The position numbers and the translations under genes are program-made. A model generated the notes under the pieces. That model did not search any database and had not been told where the DNA came from. It saw nothing but the letters and a program-made list of their open reading frames with translations. Positions 1 to 5,953 of a stretch of DNA of 6,364 bases are shown piece after piece. The stretch comes from an uncultured Collinsella sp. (GTDB taxonomy: Bacteria; Actinomycetota; Coriobacteriia; Coriobacteriales; Coriobacteriaceae), in assembly GCA_902478825.1 (NCBI GenBank), contig CABSMK010000098.1, positions 1-6,364 on the forward strand, given 5' to 3'. The stretch's first letter is position 1, and each line of letters begins with the position of its first letter.

Positions 1-1953
1 GGCCAGGGCATCCTGCGGAGAAAGCGCCGGAGCGGCCAGGCTATCGAGCGGATTGGAGCCCGCGGCGTCACGAGCGCCGACGAGCGCCTCAAACGAGGAT
101 GCCGGGGCAGACGGCCCCGGTTCGTGCGCGGGCGCACTCACCACGACGGGCTCGGCACCGGCAGGCACGTCGGCAACACCGGCCGCGCGCAGCTCTTCTA
201 GACTCTCGAGCGTGCCCTCGATATCCTCGTGCGTCTCTTCAAATTCGGCAGCGACGCCCAGGAATTCCTGGATGTTCTCGGCGCGGCTCTCGGACTCCAT
301 GGTGCCCTCGGCGCGGAAAGCCTGCAGCAGGCCCGTCTTATCGACAATCATCTCGACGACGTCCTTGAGCTCGCCGTCCATGCGGCGACCCTCGCGCACC
401 AGCGCCACAAAGCTCGACAGGCCGTTGCGCACCTTGGCGCTAAACATGCCCGTCTCGGCTGTTGCGATCTCGCAGGCTTGGAAGAACGAGCAGCGGTTGT
501 CGCGTGCCAGCTGCTCAATCTTTTGAATCGAGGTGGAGCCGATGCCGCGGCGCGGCGTGTTGATGACGCGCTTGACGCTCATCTCGTCGGCCGGGTTCAC
601 AATCATCTTAAGATAGGCCATGACGTCGCGGATCTCGGCACGGTCGAAGAATCGCGTGCCACCCACGATCTTGTAGGGCACGCCTGCGCGCAGGAACATA
701 TCTTCGAGAATACGCGACTGAGCGTTGGTGCGGTAGAACACGGCGATGTCGTCGTAACTCGTGCCCTTGGAGTGCAGCTTCTCGATCTCGCCGGCAATCC
801 AGCGGCCCTCGTCGCGCTCATCGCTTGCCTGGAAGGCCTGGATCTTCTCGCCATCGCCCTCGGCCGTAAACAGGCGCTTGTCCTTGCGCTGCGAGTTGTG
901 GCGTACCACGGCGTTGGCGGCGTTCAGGATATGACCCGTGGAACGATAGTTCTGCTCCAGCTTGACGGTCTTGCAGTTTTTAAAATCCTTCTCAAAGTCC
1001 AGGATATTGGTGATGTCGGCGCCACGCCAGCTGTAAATGGACTGGTCATCGTCGCCCACGACCATGAGGTTTTGGTACTTGGCGGCCAGCAGGTTGGCGA
1101 TTTCGTACTGGACGTGGTTGGTGTCCTGATACTCGTCGACGCTAATGTAGCGGAAGCGCTCTTGGTACTTATCGAGCACCTCGGGGCGGGTGCGCAGCAG
1201 CTCAAGCGCGCGCACGAGCAGGTCGTCGAAGTCCATCGCATTGGCGGCGCGCAAGCGACGCTCCAGCTCCAAGTAGACCTGTGCGGCCTTTTTATCGTTG
1301 GGGCTATCGGCGCTCTTGAGCATGTCCTCGGGGCCGATCATGGCGTTTTTGGCCGAGCTGATCTTGCTGCGGATCATGTTGATGGGGAACTGCTTTTGCT
1401 CGATGCCGAGCGCCTGCATAATGTCGCGCACCATGCGCTTTGAGTCATCGTCATCGTAGATGGTGAACTGACCGGTGTAGCCCAGCAGGTCGGCGTCCTC
1501 GCGCAGCATACGCACGCACATGGCATGGAAGGTGCACACCCACATGCCACGGGTGCCGCTGGGAATGAGCGCCGCCAGACGCTCACGCATCTCGGCCGCG
1601 GCCTTGTTGGTAAACGTGATGGCAAGGATCTGCCAGGGCTTAACGCCCAGGTCGCCGAGCATATGTGCGATGCGGAAGGTCAAGACGCGGGTCTTGCCCG
1701 AGCCGGCGCCGGCGAGCACCAGCAGCGGGCCCTCGGTGGTCAGGACCGCCTCGCGCTGAGCGGGATTAAGGCTGTCGATGTCGACGAGCGGCTTGGCGGG
1801 CTTGGGCGCCGGCGCGGGAGCGTCGTAGATGTCGAGCGGAACGAGCTCGGGCTCCGGCGCAGCAGGGGTGGTGTATGCATCGAGCGGCACGGGTTCCGGC
1901 GCGGGCGGCACGGGTACCGCGGTGTTCTTTTCCCAGGGCAAGGGCTGGGTCAT
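1..1953 (-). CDS. pcrA: ATP-dependent DNA helicase PcrA/UvrD (SF1A), C-terminus cut by window edge
   Basis: This 3'-to-5' DNA helicase of the UvrD/PcrA family unwinds DNA in repair and plasmid replication and clears proteins from DNA; it is cytoplasmic. The 651 visible codons stay open to base 1. Motifs in order: Q-motif LNPAQREAV (62-70), Walker A AGAGSGKT (81-88), TFHAMCVRML near 120-135, Walker B DEYQDTN (273-279), motif III GDDDQSIYSWRGA (300-312) and motif IV QNYRSTG (334-340). The GDDDQSIYSWRGA form favours PcrA/UvrD over Rep or RecB. Motifs V and VI (normally VTLMTxHxAKGLE and ITRA) are not reached, so the missing end lies left of the window. The ATG at 1951-1953 follows AGGAG at 1960-1964 with six bases between. 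Two unusual parts: an Ala/Pro-rich N-terminal extension of about 60 residues with a repeated VPLDxY motif, and an Ala/Pro-rich insertion at about residues 590-645. Family assignment is firm; pcrA versus uvrD naming is conventional. Confidence 0.95.
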   Translation of the reverse strand, partial: MTQPLPWEKNTAVPVPPAPEPVPLDAYTTPAAPEPELVPLDIYDAPAPAPKPAKPLVDIDSLNPAQREAVLTTEGPLLVLAGAGSGKTRVLTFRIAHMLGDLGVKPWQILAITFTNKAAAEMRERLAALIPSGTRGMWVCTFHAMCVRMLREDADLLGYTGQFTIYDDDDSKRMVRDIMQALGIEQKQFPINMIRSKISSAKNAMIGPEDMLKSADSPNDKKAAQVYLELERRLRAANAMDFDDLLVRALELLRTRPEVLDKYQERFRYISVDEYQDTNHVQYEIANLLAAKYQNLMVVGDDDQSIYSWRGADITNILDFEKDFKNCKTVKLEQNYRSTGHILNAANAVVRHNSQRKDKRLFTAEGDGEKIQAFQASDERDEGRWIAGEIEKLHSKGTSYDDIAVFYRTNAQSRILEDMFLRAGVPYKIVGGTRFFDRAEIRDVMAYLKMIVNPADEMSVKRVINTPRRGIGSTSIQKIEQLARDNRCSFFQACEIATAETGMFSAKVRNGLSSFVALVREGRRMDGELKDVVEMIVDKTGLLQAFRAEGTMESESRAENIQEFLGVAAEFEETHEDIEGTLESLEELRAAGVADVPAGAEPVVVSAPAHEPGPSAPASSFEALVGARDAAGSNPLDSLAAPALSPQDALA

Positions 1954-2014
1954 GGGCGACTCCTCATCTGACGGACGGCGCGCCTGCGGGCAGCGCCATA
2001 GTTTGAGCCGTACC

Positions 2015-2020
2015 AGTATA
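2015..2020 (-). promoter_or_regulatory. Candidate -10 box for pcrA
   Basis: The minus strand reads TATACT, one base from the TATAAT consensus, about 60 bases upstream of the pcrA ATG. The best -35 candidate, TTGCGT at 2040-2045, gives a long 19-base spacer and is weak, and there is no TGn extension. Because a good terminator separates pcrA from uppP, pcrA needs its own promoter, which supports this call. Confidence 0.4.
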
Positions 2021-2097
2021 CCGAGCCGCGCGGACACCGACGCAAATCACACCACGACTCCGTCCGCCACAATCGGGCCCGCCCCAGCGGATTTGGA

Positions 2098-2154
2098 GCA
2101 ATGGAGTCAGGTTGGTCTGCACTATGTTGTCGCAAAGTAACCTGACCCCAATGC
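2098..2154. repeat. 57-bp inverted-repeat element (16-bp arms)
   Basis: GCAATGGAGTCAGGTT (2098-2113) and the reverse complement of 2139-2154, GCATTGGGGTCAGGTT, match at 14 of 16 positions around a 25-base centre. The inner 8 bp, GTCAGGTT/AACCTGAC, are perfect. No U-tract follows on either strand, so it does not look like an ordinary intrinsic terminator. A second stem is possible: GGTTGGT (2110-2116) can pair with ACCAACC (2155-2161), which excludes the first pairing. Size and form would fit a REP/MITE-like dispersed element or a folded leader RNA, but no copies can be seen within this window. No target-site duplication is visible at its edges. Confidence 0.65.
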
Positions 2155-2223
2155 ACCAACCAGGGAGCCACCGATGTCATGGCAACGGTAGCGAGCGGTG
2201 GCCAGAGCGAACAAATTGGCATG

Positions 2224-2265
2224 AAAAGGGGGCGGCATAGACCTTTTGGTCATGCCACCCCCTTT
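2224..2265 (-). terminator. Rho-independent terminator after uppP
   Basis: Read on the minus strand, AAAGGGGG (2265-2258) pairs with CCCCCTTT (2232-2225). The stem continues through GGCAT and GACC pairs with one C-A mismatch and one bulge, and closes on a four-base loop (2244-2247). The 3' arm ends in TTTT. It lies 45 bases beyond the uppP stop codon, in the right place to end that transcript. On the plus strand the hairpin is equally stable but is followed only by TTT and then GAATG, and no plus-strand gene precedes it. Confidence 0.8.
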
Positions 2266-2309
2266 GAATGACAAGTTGTCGCCCTGGCCGCCGCGCAGTG
2301 TCGACTAAG

Positions 2310-3290
2310 TTAGAGGCCGAGCATCGGCTCCAGAACGAAGAAGTATGCGAGCACTACGATGCCCAGGATGATGCGGTAGACACCGAAGCACTTGAAGTCG
2401 TGACGGCGGACGAAGCCCATGAGCCACTTGATGGCGATGAGCGAAACCACAAAGGCCACAACGCAGCCCACGCCCAGGATAGCGACCTCGTTGGCACCGA
2501 ACGTGCCGCCCTTGATGAAGTACTTGACCAGCTTGAGCGCACTCGCGCCAAACATGACCGGGATGGCCAGGAAGAACGTAAACTTGGACGCCACCGAACG
2601 CGTGCAGCCCAAAAGCAGGCCGCCGATGATGGTAGAACCGGAGCGAGACGTACCAGGCACCAGCGAAAGCACCTGGAAGCAGCCGATACCCAGCGCAGTC
2701 TTCCAGCTCAGGTCCTCGAGCGTGGCGATGGAGCCAAAGTCCAGATTCTCGTCATCGTCCTCATCCTCAGCGGTAGCCGCGGCGGGCGCCGCAAAGTGCG
2801 CACCGGCGGGACGTCCACCCGACACCACAGCACGCGAACCAAACGAACCGGCAACAGCCATTTCCTCGCGCTTGCTCGCGCGCCAGTTCTCGATCACGAT
2901 AAACAGCACACCGTACACAATGAGCGCCAGCGCCACGACGGGAGCATTGTAGAAATGCTCCTCCATCCAGTCGTTAAGCGACAGACCGATCGCCGCGGCG
3001 GGAATGCAGCCGAGCACAATCTTGCCCCACAGCACCCAGGTGTCGCGACGGCCCTCCTTGCCCTTGCTGGGCGAGAACGGATTGAGCTCATGGAAGAACA
3101 GCACACAGACGGCCAGAATGGCGCCGAGCTGAATCACGACCAGGAACATATTCCAGAACGTCTCGCTCACGTTCATCTTGACGAACTCGTCCACCAAGAT
3201 CATGTGACCAGTCGACGAAACAGGCAGCCATTCGGTGATGCCCTCGACCAGGCCCATGAAGGCAGATTTTAGAAGCTCGATGATATCCAA
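2310..3290 (-). CDS. uppP: Undecaprenyl-diphosphate phosphatase (UppP/BacA) with acidic loop insertion
   Basis: This integral membrane enzyme dephosphorylates undecaprenyl diphosphate to the monophosphate, recycling the lipid carrier of peptidoglycan synthesis; high dosage gives bacitracin resistance in the family. Numbered from the TTG start (326 residues), the first signature is EGITEWLPVSSTGH at 16-29, with E16, E20, S26 and H29. The second is PGTSRSGST at 212-220, with R216. Both regions form the active site in the family. Hydrophobic segments lie near 45-66, 89-105, 116-134, 199-211 and through the C-terminal third. Residues about 138-190, between the central helices, are an insertion not usual in UppP, rich in Ala, Gly and acid (EDEDDDEN at 175-182). 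The longest frame begins at a GTG at 3309-3311, but GAGGGGG at 3296-3302 sits five bases before TTG 3288-3290, and translation from there gives the typical MDIIELLK start. The gene is divergent from the stress gene to its right. Confidence 0.95.
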   Translation of the reverse strand: MDIIELLKSAFMGLVEGITEWLPVSSTGHMILVDEFVKMNVSETFWNMFLVVIQLGAILAVCVLFFHELNPFSPSKGKEGRRDTWVLWGKIVLGCIPAAAIGLSLNDWMEEHFYNAPVVALALIVYGVLFIVIENWRASKREEMAVAGSFGSRAVVSGGRPAGAHFAAPAAATAEDEDDDENLDFGSIATLEDLSWKTALGIGCFQVLSLVPGTSRSGSTIIGGLLLGCTRSVASKFTFFLAIPVMFGASALKLVKYFIKGGTFGANEVAILGVGCVVAFVVSLIAIKWLMGFVRRHDFKCFGVYRIILGIVVLAYFFVLEPMLGL

Positions 3291-3295
3291 AGGGA

Positions 3296-3302
3296 CCCCC
3301 TC
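3296..3302 (-). promoter_or_regulatory. Shine-Dalgarno deciding the uppP start (TTG)
   Basis: The minus strand carries GAGGGGG followed by TCCCT and then TTG (3290-3288). The alternative GTG at 3311 has only GGCGG directly against it, with no spacer, so it is a poor start. The family's usual N-terminus (M-D/-II-LLK) also begins at the TTG codon. Confidence 0.7.
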
Positions 3303-3350
3303 GTTAGACACCCGCCGATATTGTTCTGCGGACGGTGCGGGCGATGTCCC

Positions 3351-3356
3351 ATTATC
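3351..3356 (-). promoter_or_regulatory. Weak candidate -10 box for uppP
   Basis: The minus strand reads GATAAT, one mismatch from TATAAT, about 60 bases upstream of the TTG start. The bases 17 upstream (GGCGTA) are not a recognisable -35 element, so this is only the best AT-rich candidate in the leader. Confidence 0.3.
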
Positions 3357-3426
3357 AACCGTTCGGGCGCGTCTACGCCTACCCTTACCAAAAAACTCGC
3401 CCGTTCACAGAATTGCGAGCGGTCAA

Positions 3427-3447
3427 ACCCAAATCCTTGGGTATAAC
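3427..3447 (+). promoter_or_regulatory. Candidate promoter with overlapping inverted repeat upstream of usp
   Basis: TATAAC at 3442-3447 resembles a -10 box about 90 bases before the usp ATG. Directly in front, ACCCAA-ATCC-TTGGGT (3427-3442) is a perfect 6-bp inverted repeat that touches the -10. No good -35 sits at 16-18 bases; TTGCGA (3413-3418) is too far at 23. The repeat could be an operator or the foot of a leader hairpin. Either reading is inference. Confidence 0.35.
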
Positions 3448-3537
3448 TGCAACAAGATAAAGTGTCCGGCGGCCAACGCGCCCGCGCCCGCCCGATGCAC
3501 GAGCCCCGCGCCCGTGCGATAGACCAAGGAGGAAACC

Positions 3538-3975
3538 ATGAACGAGGGCTACACCAAGGTATTTGTTTCACTCGACGGTACTGAGCAGCAGGATTTTGTG
3601 CTCGCACGCGCCATCAAGGTCGCCGCGAACAACGGTGCCAAGCTAATCATCGGCCACGTTATCGATTCCACGGCACTCGAGAGCGCCGGTTCCTATCCGG
3701 TCGATCTGGTCAACGGCCTGGAGGAGGCATTTAAGAACTCCATCGCCAAGCAGCTCGAAGAGGCCAAGGCCAATCCCGACATTCCCGAGGTCGAGGTCAT
3801 GATTCGCGCCGGCCGCATTCGCGAGACGCTCAAGGACGAGATGCTCGACGTGGTTAAGCCCGACCTGGTGCTCTGCGGCGCCCGCGGCCTGTCCTCGATC
3901 AAGTATGCGCTCCTGGGTTCGATTTCGACGTTCCTGCTGCGCAACACCGACTGCGACATCTTGGTCGTGAAGTAG
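3538..3975 (+). CDS. Universal stress protein, UspA family (ATP-binding type)
   Basis: A single-domain universal stress protein of 145 residues, the normal length for the family. Usp proteins are cytoplasmic dimers with an adenine-nucleotide-hydrolase-like alpha/beta fold, made under starvation and other stress; their exact role here cannot be read from sequence. The N-terminal strand KVFVSLDGTE (7-16) carries the usual Asp (D13). The nucleotide-binding signature G-x2-G-x9-G-S is intact: G114, G117, G127, S128, followed by the C-terminal strand CDILVVK. That pattern marks the MJ0577-like, ATP-binding branch. A strong Shine-Dalgarno, AAGGAGGAA at 3526-3534, precedes the ATG. The gene stands alone: it diverges from uppP and converges on the histidine kinase gene, with a palindrome and a terminator after its TAG stop. 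Confidence 0.95.
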   Translation: MNEGYTKVFVSLDGTEQQDFVLARAIKVAANNGAKLIIGHVIDSTALESAGSYPVDLVNGLEEAFKNSIAKQLEEAKANPDIPEVEVMIRAGRIRETLKDEMLDVVKPDLVLCGARGLSSIKYALLGSISTFLLRNTDCDILVVK

Positions 3976-3988
3976 CGTTGCTCCCACC

Positions 3989-4081
3989 GGCCGCGGGGCC
4001 TGCGGGGTTTCCACGGGCACGTCCTCGCCGCGTTGCGGCTGCGGGATGTGCCCTTAGGAAACCCCTCCCGGCCCCGCGGCC
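3989..4081. repeat. 93-bp imperfect palindrome downstream of usp
   Basis: The arms pair in three perfect blocks: GGCCGCGGGGCC (3989-4000) with 4070-4081 (12 bp), GGGGTTTCC (4004-4012) with 4058-4066 (9 bp), and GGGCAC (4015-4020) with 4048-4053 (6 bp). They are separated by small internal loops. Inside the apex, GCCGC (4027-4031) pairs with GCGGC (4035-4039) over GTT. In all about 32 pairs form a cruciform-sized structure. It starts 14 bases after the usp stop codon. No U-tract follows, and a separate canonical terminator lies 40 bases further on, so simple termination does not explain it. Candidate roles are mRNA 3'-end stabilisation, a dispersed palindromic repeat, or a protein-binding site. 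Confidence 0.8.
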
Positions 4082-4121
4082 TTCGCAGCCTTACTTCAAC
4101 GAGTTGTCTGATAGAAAATGG

Positions 4122-4170
4122 CGTGCCGCCCCGTTTGGGGCGGCACGTTTTTCATGGGCGGCACGTTTTT
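4122..4170 (+). terminator. Rho-independent terminator with repeated 3' arm, between usp and the kinase gene
   Basis: CGTGCCGCCCC (4122-4132) and GGGGCGGCACG (4137-4147) form a perfect 11-bp stem with a GTTT loop, followed by TTTTT (4148-4152). It is a textbook terminator for usp. The 15 bases GGGCGGCACGTTTTT (4138-4152) then recur exactly at 4156-4170, so the same 5' arm could pair with either copy. On the minus strand the hairpin is followed by CCATTTTC, a weaker tail, so it may also help end the kinase transcript, whose stop codon is at 4197-4199. Confidence 0.9.
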
Positions 4171-4196
4171 GTTTGGGCGGGCGTCTGCCGCGTGCG

Positions 4197-5240
4197 TTAC
4201 TCGAAGTATTGGAACTTGTTGGTTGAGAAGGCGAATGTTACGACGAAGCCTTCGCCGGGCTCCGATGCTGCGGTGACGTCGATGCCCATCTTGGAGCACA
4301 GGCGCGCCACCAGGTAGAGGCCGATGCCCGTTGCACGCTTGGTGGTGCGGCCGTTGTCGCCGGTAAAACCCTTCTCGAACACACGCGGCAGGTCGGCCGC
4401 ACTCACGCCGCAGCCGTTATCCGCAACGATAAGCTCGATGCGCTCGCTTGCCAGGCCCTCGTCCAGCAACGCGCCCGAAAACACGATCTTCGCGCCGTCC
4501 TCGCGCGCATATTTAATACTGTTCTGAATGAGCTGGCCCAGAATAAACTCGAGCCACTTCTCGTCGGTAAAGACCTCAAAGTCGAGGTTCTCGCACACCG
4601 GCGCCACGTGTGCCGCGATGAGCTCGCGCGCATTGGCCTTGATTGCGCCCGTCACCAGAGCCTTGAGGTTCCAACGTCGAATCAGATAATCGCGCTCCAC
4701 AACCTCCGAGCGCGCATAGTAGAGCGCCTGGTCGATATAGCGCTCCACGCGGGCAAGCTCGCGACCGAGGTCATCTACGCGCGACAGATCATCTTCGCTG
4801 CCGTCCAGGTTTTCCAAAATCAGATGGGCTGCCGCCAGAGGCAGCTTGGCCTCGTGGACCCAGCTCTCGATATAGTCGCGATAGTCATCGGTCTGACGCC
4901 GGCCTTCGGCAACCTCGTCGCATGCCGCCTTGCCCACCCGGCGCAAGACCTCGTACTCGAGCTCGCCCTCGGCATAGGTCGGGCATTGCACCATCTCCTG
5001 CACCCATGCGGGACTCTCGAGCTCCTCGGCCGCGCGCTCCAACTGACGCAGAAAACGGCGACGGCGAGCGTACTCGACCACGATGCCGAGCATACCGAAG
5101 ATAAAGGACACGCCAACCGCCACGACCACAATAGAAACGGGTGCACCGGCGACCGTCAGCACAAAGCAGCTCAGCAGCACGCCGCACGTCCACACGGCGA
5201 CGGGAAGCAGCGCGTCTTTGAAGAATTTGGCAAACGACAT
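4197..5240 (-). CDS. Sensor histidine kinase, two-helix intramembrane-sensing (BceS-like) type
   Basis: This 347-residue membrane kinase would autophosphorylate on histidine and pass the phosphate to the response regulator encoded just upstream. Two hydrophobic helices, about 10-31 and 35-56, are joined by only a few residues (AGAP), leaving no extracellular sensor domain. An Arg-rich RRRR (59-62) keeps the next part inside. The H-box is WVHEAKLP at 127-134 with H129; Bce-type kinases have VHEIKTP there. The ATP-binding domain shows the N-box QLIQNSIKYA (236-245), G1 DNGCGV (274-279), F-box FEKGFTG (288-294) and G2 TGIGLYL (304-310), so it looks catalytically complete. The short-loop design and the H-box point to the BceS family, which usually reads the state of an ABC transporter after exposure to cell-wall antibiotics. 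No such transporter is visible here. The Shine-Dalgarno AGGGG overlaps the regulator's TAG stop, and the gap is nine bases, indicating translational coupling. Confidence 0.93.
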   Translation of the reverse strand: MSFAKFFKDALLPVAVWTCGVLLSCFVLTVAGAPVSIVVVAVGVSFIFGMLGIVVEYARRRRFLRQLERAAEELESPAWVQEMVQCPTYAEGELEYEVLRRVGKAACDEVAEGRRQTDDYRDYIESWVHEAKLPLAAAHLILENLDGSEDDLSRVDDLGRELARVERYIDQALYYARSEVVERDYLIRRWNLKALVTGAIKANARELIAAHVAPVCENLDFEVFTDEKWLEFILGQLIQNSIKYAREDGAKIVFSGALLDEGLASERIELIVADNGCGVSAADLPRVFEKGFTGDNGRTTKRATGIGLYLVARLCSKMGIDVTAASEPGEGFVVTFAFSTNKFQYFE

Positions 5241-5249
5241 AGCCGGCCC

Positions 5250-5921
5250 CTAGACCGAATAGCCTTGGCCGCGGTGCGTTGTCAAATACCCCTTGATGCC
5301 GATTTTTTCGAGCGTGGTGCGCAGGCGGTTGATGTTGACGGTGAGCGTATTGTCGTCCACGAAGGCGTCGGAGTCCCACAGGTCCTGCATGATGGCCGAG
5401 CGCGAAACAATCTTGCCCGCGCGGCTCAGAAGCAGTGAGAGGATACGCAGCTCGTTTTTGGTGAGCTCGGTGCTAGTGCCGGTTTGCGTGTTGGTAACCA
5501 TGGAGCGGGCGAGGTCGAGCTCCAGCCCCTTGTGGACAAGTGTGCTGCGCTCGCCTGCCGCCGCGGTGCGACGCAGCAGTGCGTTGATGCGCGCCACGAG
5601 CACACGGGCGCTGTAGGGCTTGGGAACAAAGTCGTCCGCGCCGAGCGTCATGGCCATGACCTCGTCGATCTCGGTCGTACGCGACGTGAGGACGATGATG
5701 GGAACCTCGGATTCGCGGCGAACCTCATGGCAGATATGCTGGCCGTCCTTGACGGGAAGCGTCAGGTCGAGCAGCACCAAGTCGGGCGCGGCGGCGAGAA
5801 TATCGCGCGAAACATGCTCGAACGATTCGCAGGCCTCGACCTCAAAACCGGCACGGGCAAGGATGTCGGCAAGCTCGCGACGAATGGGTTCGTCGTCCTC
5901 AACGATATAGATCAGCGCCAT
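5250..5921 (-). CDS. OmpR/PhoB-family response regulator (BceR-like)
   Basis: A 223-residue cytoplasmic transcription factor, first gene of an operon with the kinase that follows. The receiver domain occupies about 1-118, with the acidic pocket E8, D9 and D10, the phospho-acceptor D52 (LLDLTLP), the switch residue T79 (VLTSR) and K101-P102. The C-terminal winged-helix domain, about 125-223, holds TKNELRILSLLL, a recognition region around DDNTLTVNINRLRTTLE, and the final wing THRGQGYSV. The phrase FVDDNTLTVNINRLR is typical of regulators paired with Bce-type kinases. This fits the partner gene. The start ATG at 5919-5921 is preceded by AGGGGAG around 5930-5936, about eight bases away. The targets are not known; an autoregulatory site could be the palindrome at 5977-5991, and the nearest envelope gene is uppP. 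Confidence 0.95.
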   Translation of the reverse strand: MALIYIVEDDEPIRRELADILARAGFEVEACESFEHVSRDILAAAPDLVLLDLTLPVKDGQHICHEVRRESEVPIIVLTSRTTEIDEVMAMTLGADDFVPKPYSARVLVARINALLRRTAAAGERSTLVHKGLELDLARSMVTNTQTGTSTELTKNELRILSLLLSRAGKIVSRSAIMQDLWDSDAFVDDNTLTVNINRLRTTLEKIGIKGYLTTHRGQGYSV

Positions 5922-5953
5922 GGATTCCGCTCCCCTCTTGGTTGTCTTGCCCC

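Larger units (their letters stand above)
1954..2309. other. 356-bp intergenic region between uppP and pcrA
   Basis: No convincing gene lies here. It holds, from right to left on the minus strand, the uppP terminator hairpin (2224-2265), a 57-bp inverted-repeat element (2098-2154), a candidate pcrA -10 box (2015-2020) and the pcrA Shine-Dalgarno (1960-1964). The rest, notably 2155-2220, shows no structure I can name. A 90-codon open frame on the minus strand (2222-1950) crosses the inverted repeat and has no recognisable protein character. Confidence 0.7.

Noticed and set aside
229..1443. 404-codon open frame on the plus strand
   Set aside because: It is antisense to pcrA, whose helicase motifs are unmistakable in the minus frame. 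The plus frame is Leu/Val/Ala/His-rich, as expected for the complement of a high-GC gene, with no known domain.
1950..2222. 90-codon minus-strand open frame between pcrA and uppP
   Set aside because: It runs through the inverted repeat and the candidate pcrA promoter and has low-quality composition (many Arg, Trp and Cys). I see no ribosome site to support it.
2225..2265. The uppP terminator hairpin read as a plus-strand terminator or attenuator
   Set aside because: No plus-strand gene precedes or follows it, and the U-tract is better on the minus strand.
2268..3272. 334-codon open frame on the plus strand
   Set aside because: It is antisense to uppP. The translation is a hydrophilic His/Arg/Glu-rich string without domain character, the usual mirror of a membrane protein gene.
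3269..3607. 112-codon minus-strand frame across the usp leader
   Set aside because: It overlaps the real starts of both usp and uppP and the intergenic control region; the translation looks random.
4608..5438. 276-codon open frame on the plus strand across the kinase and regulator genes
   Set aside because: It spans two real genes on the other strand and their junction, lacks a good ribosome site, and shows no recognisable protein features.
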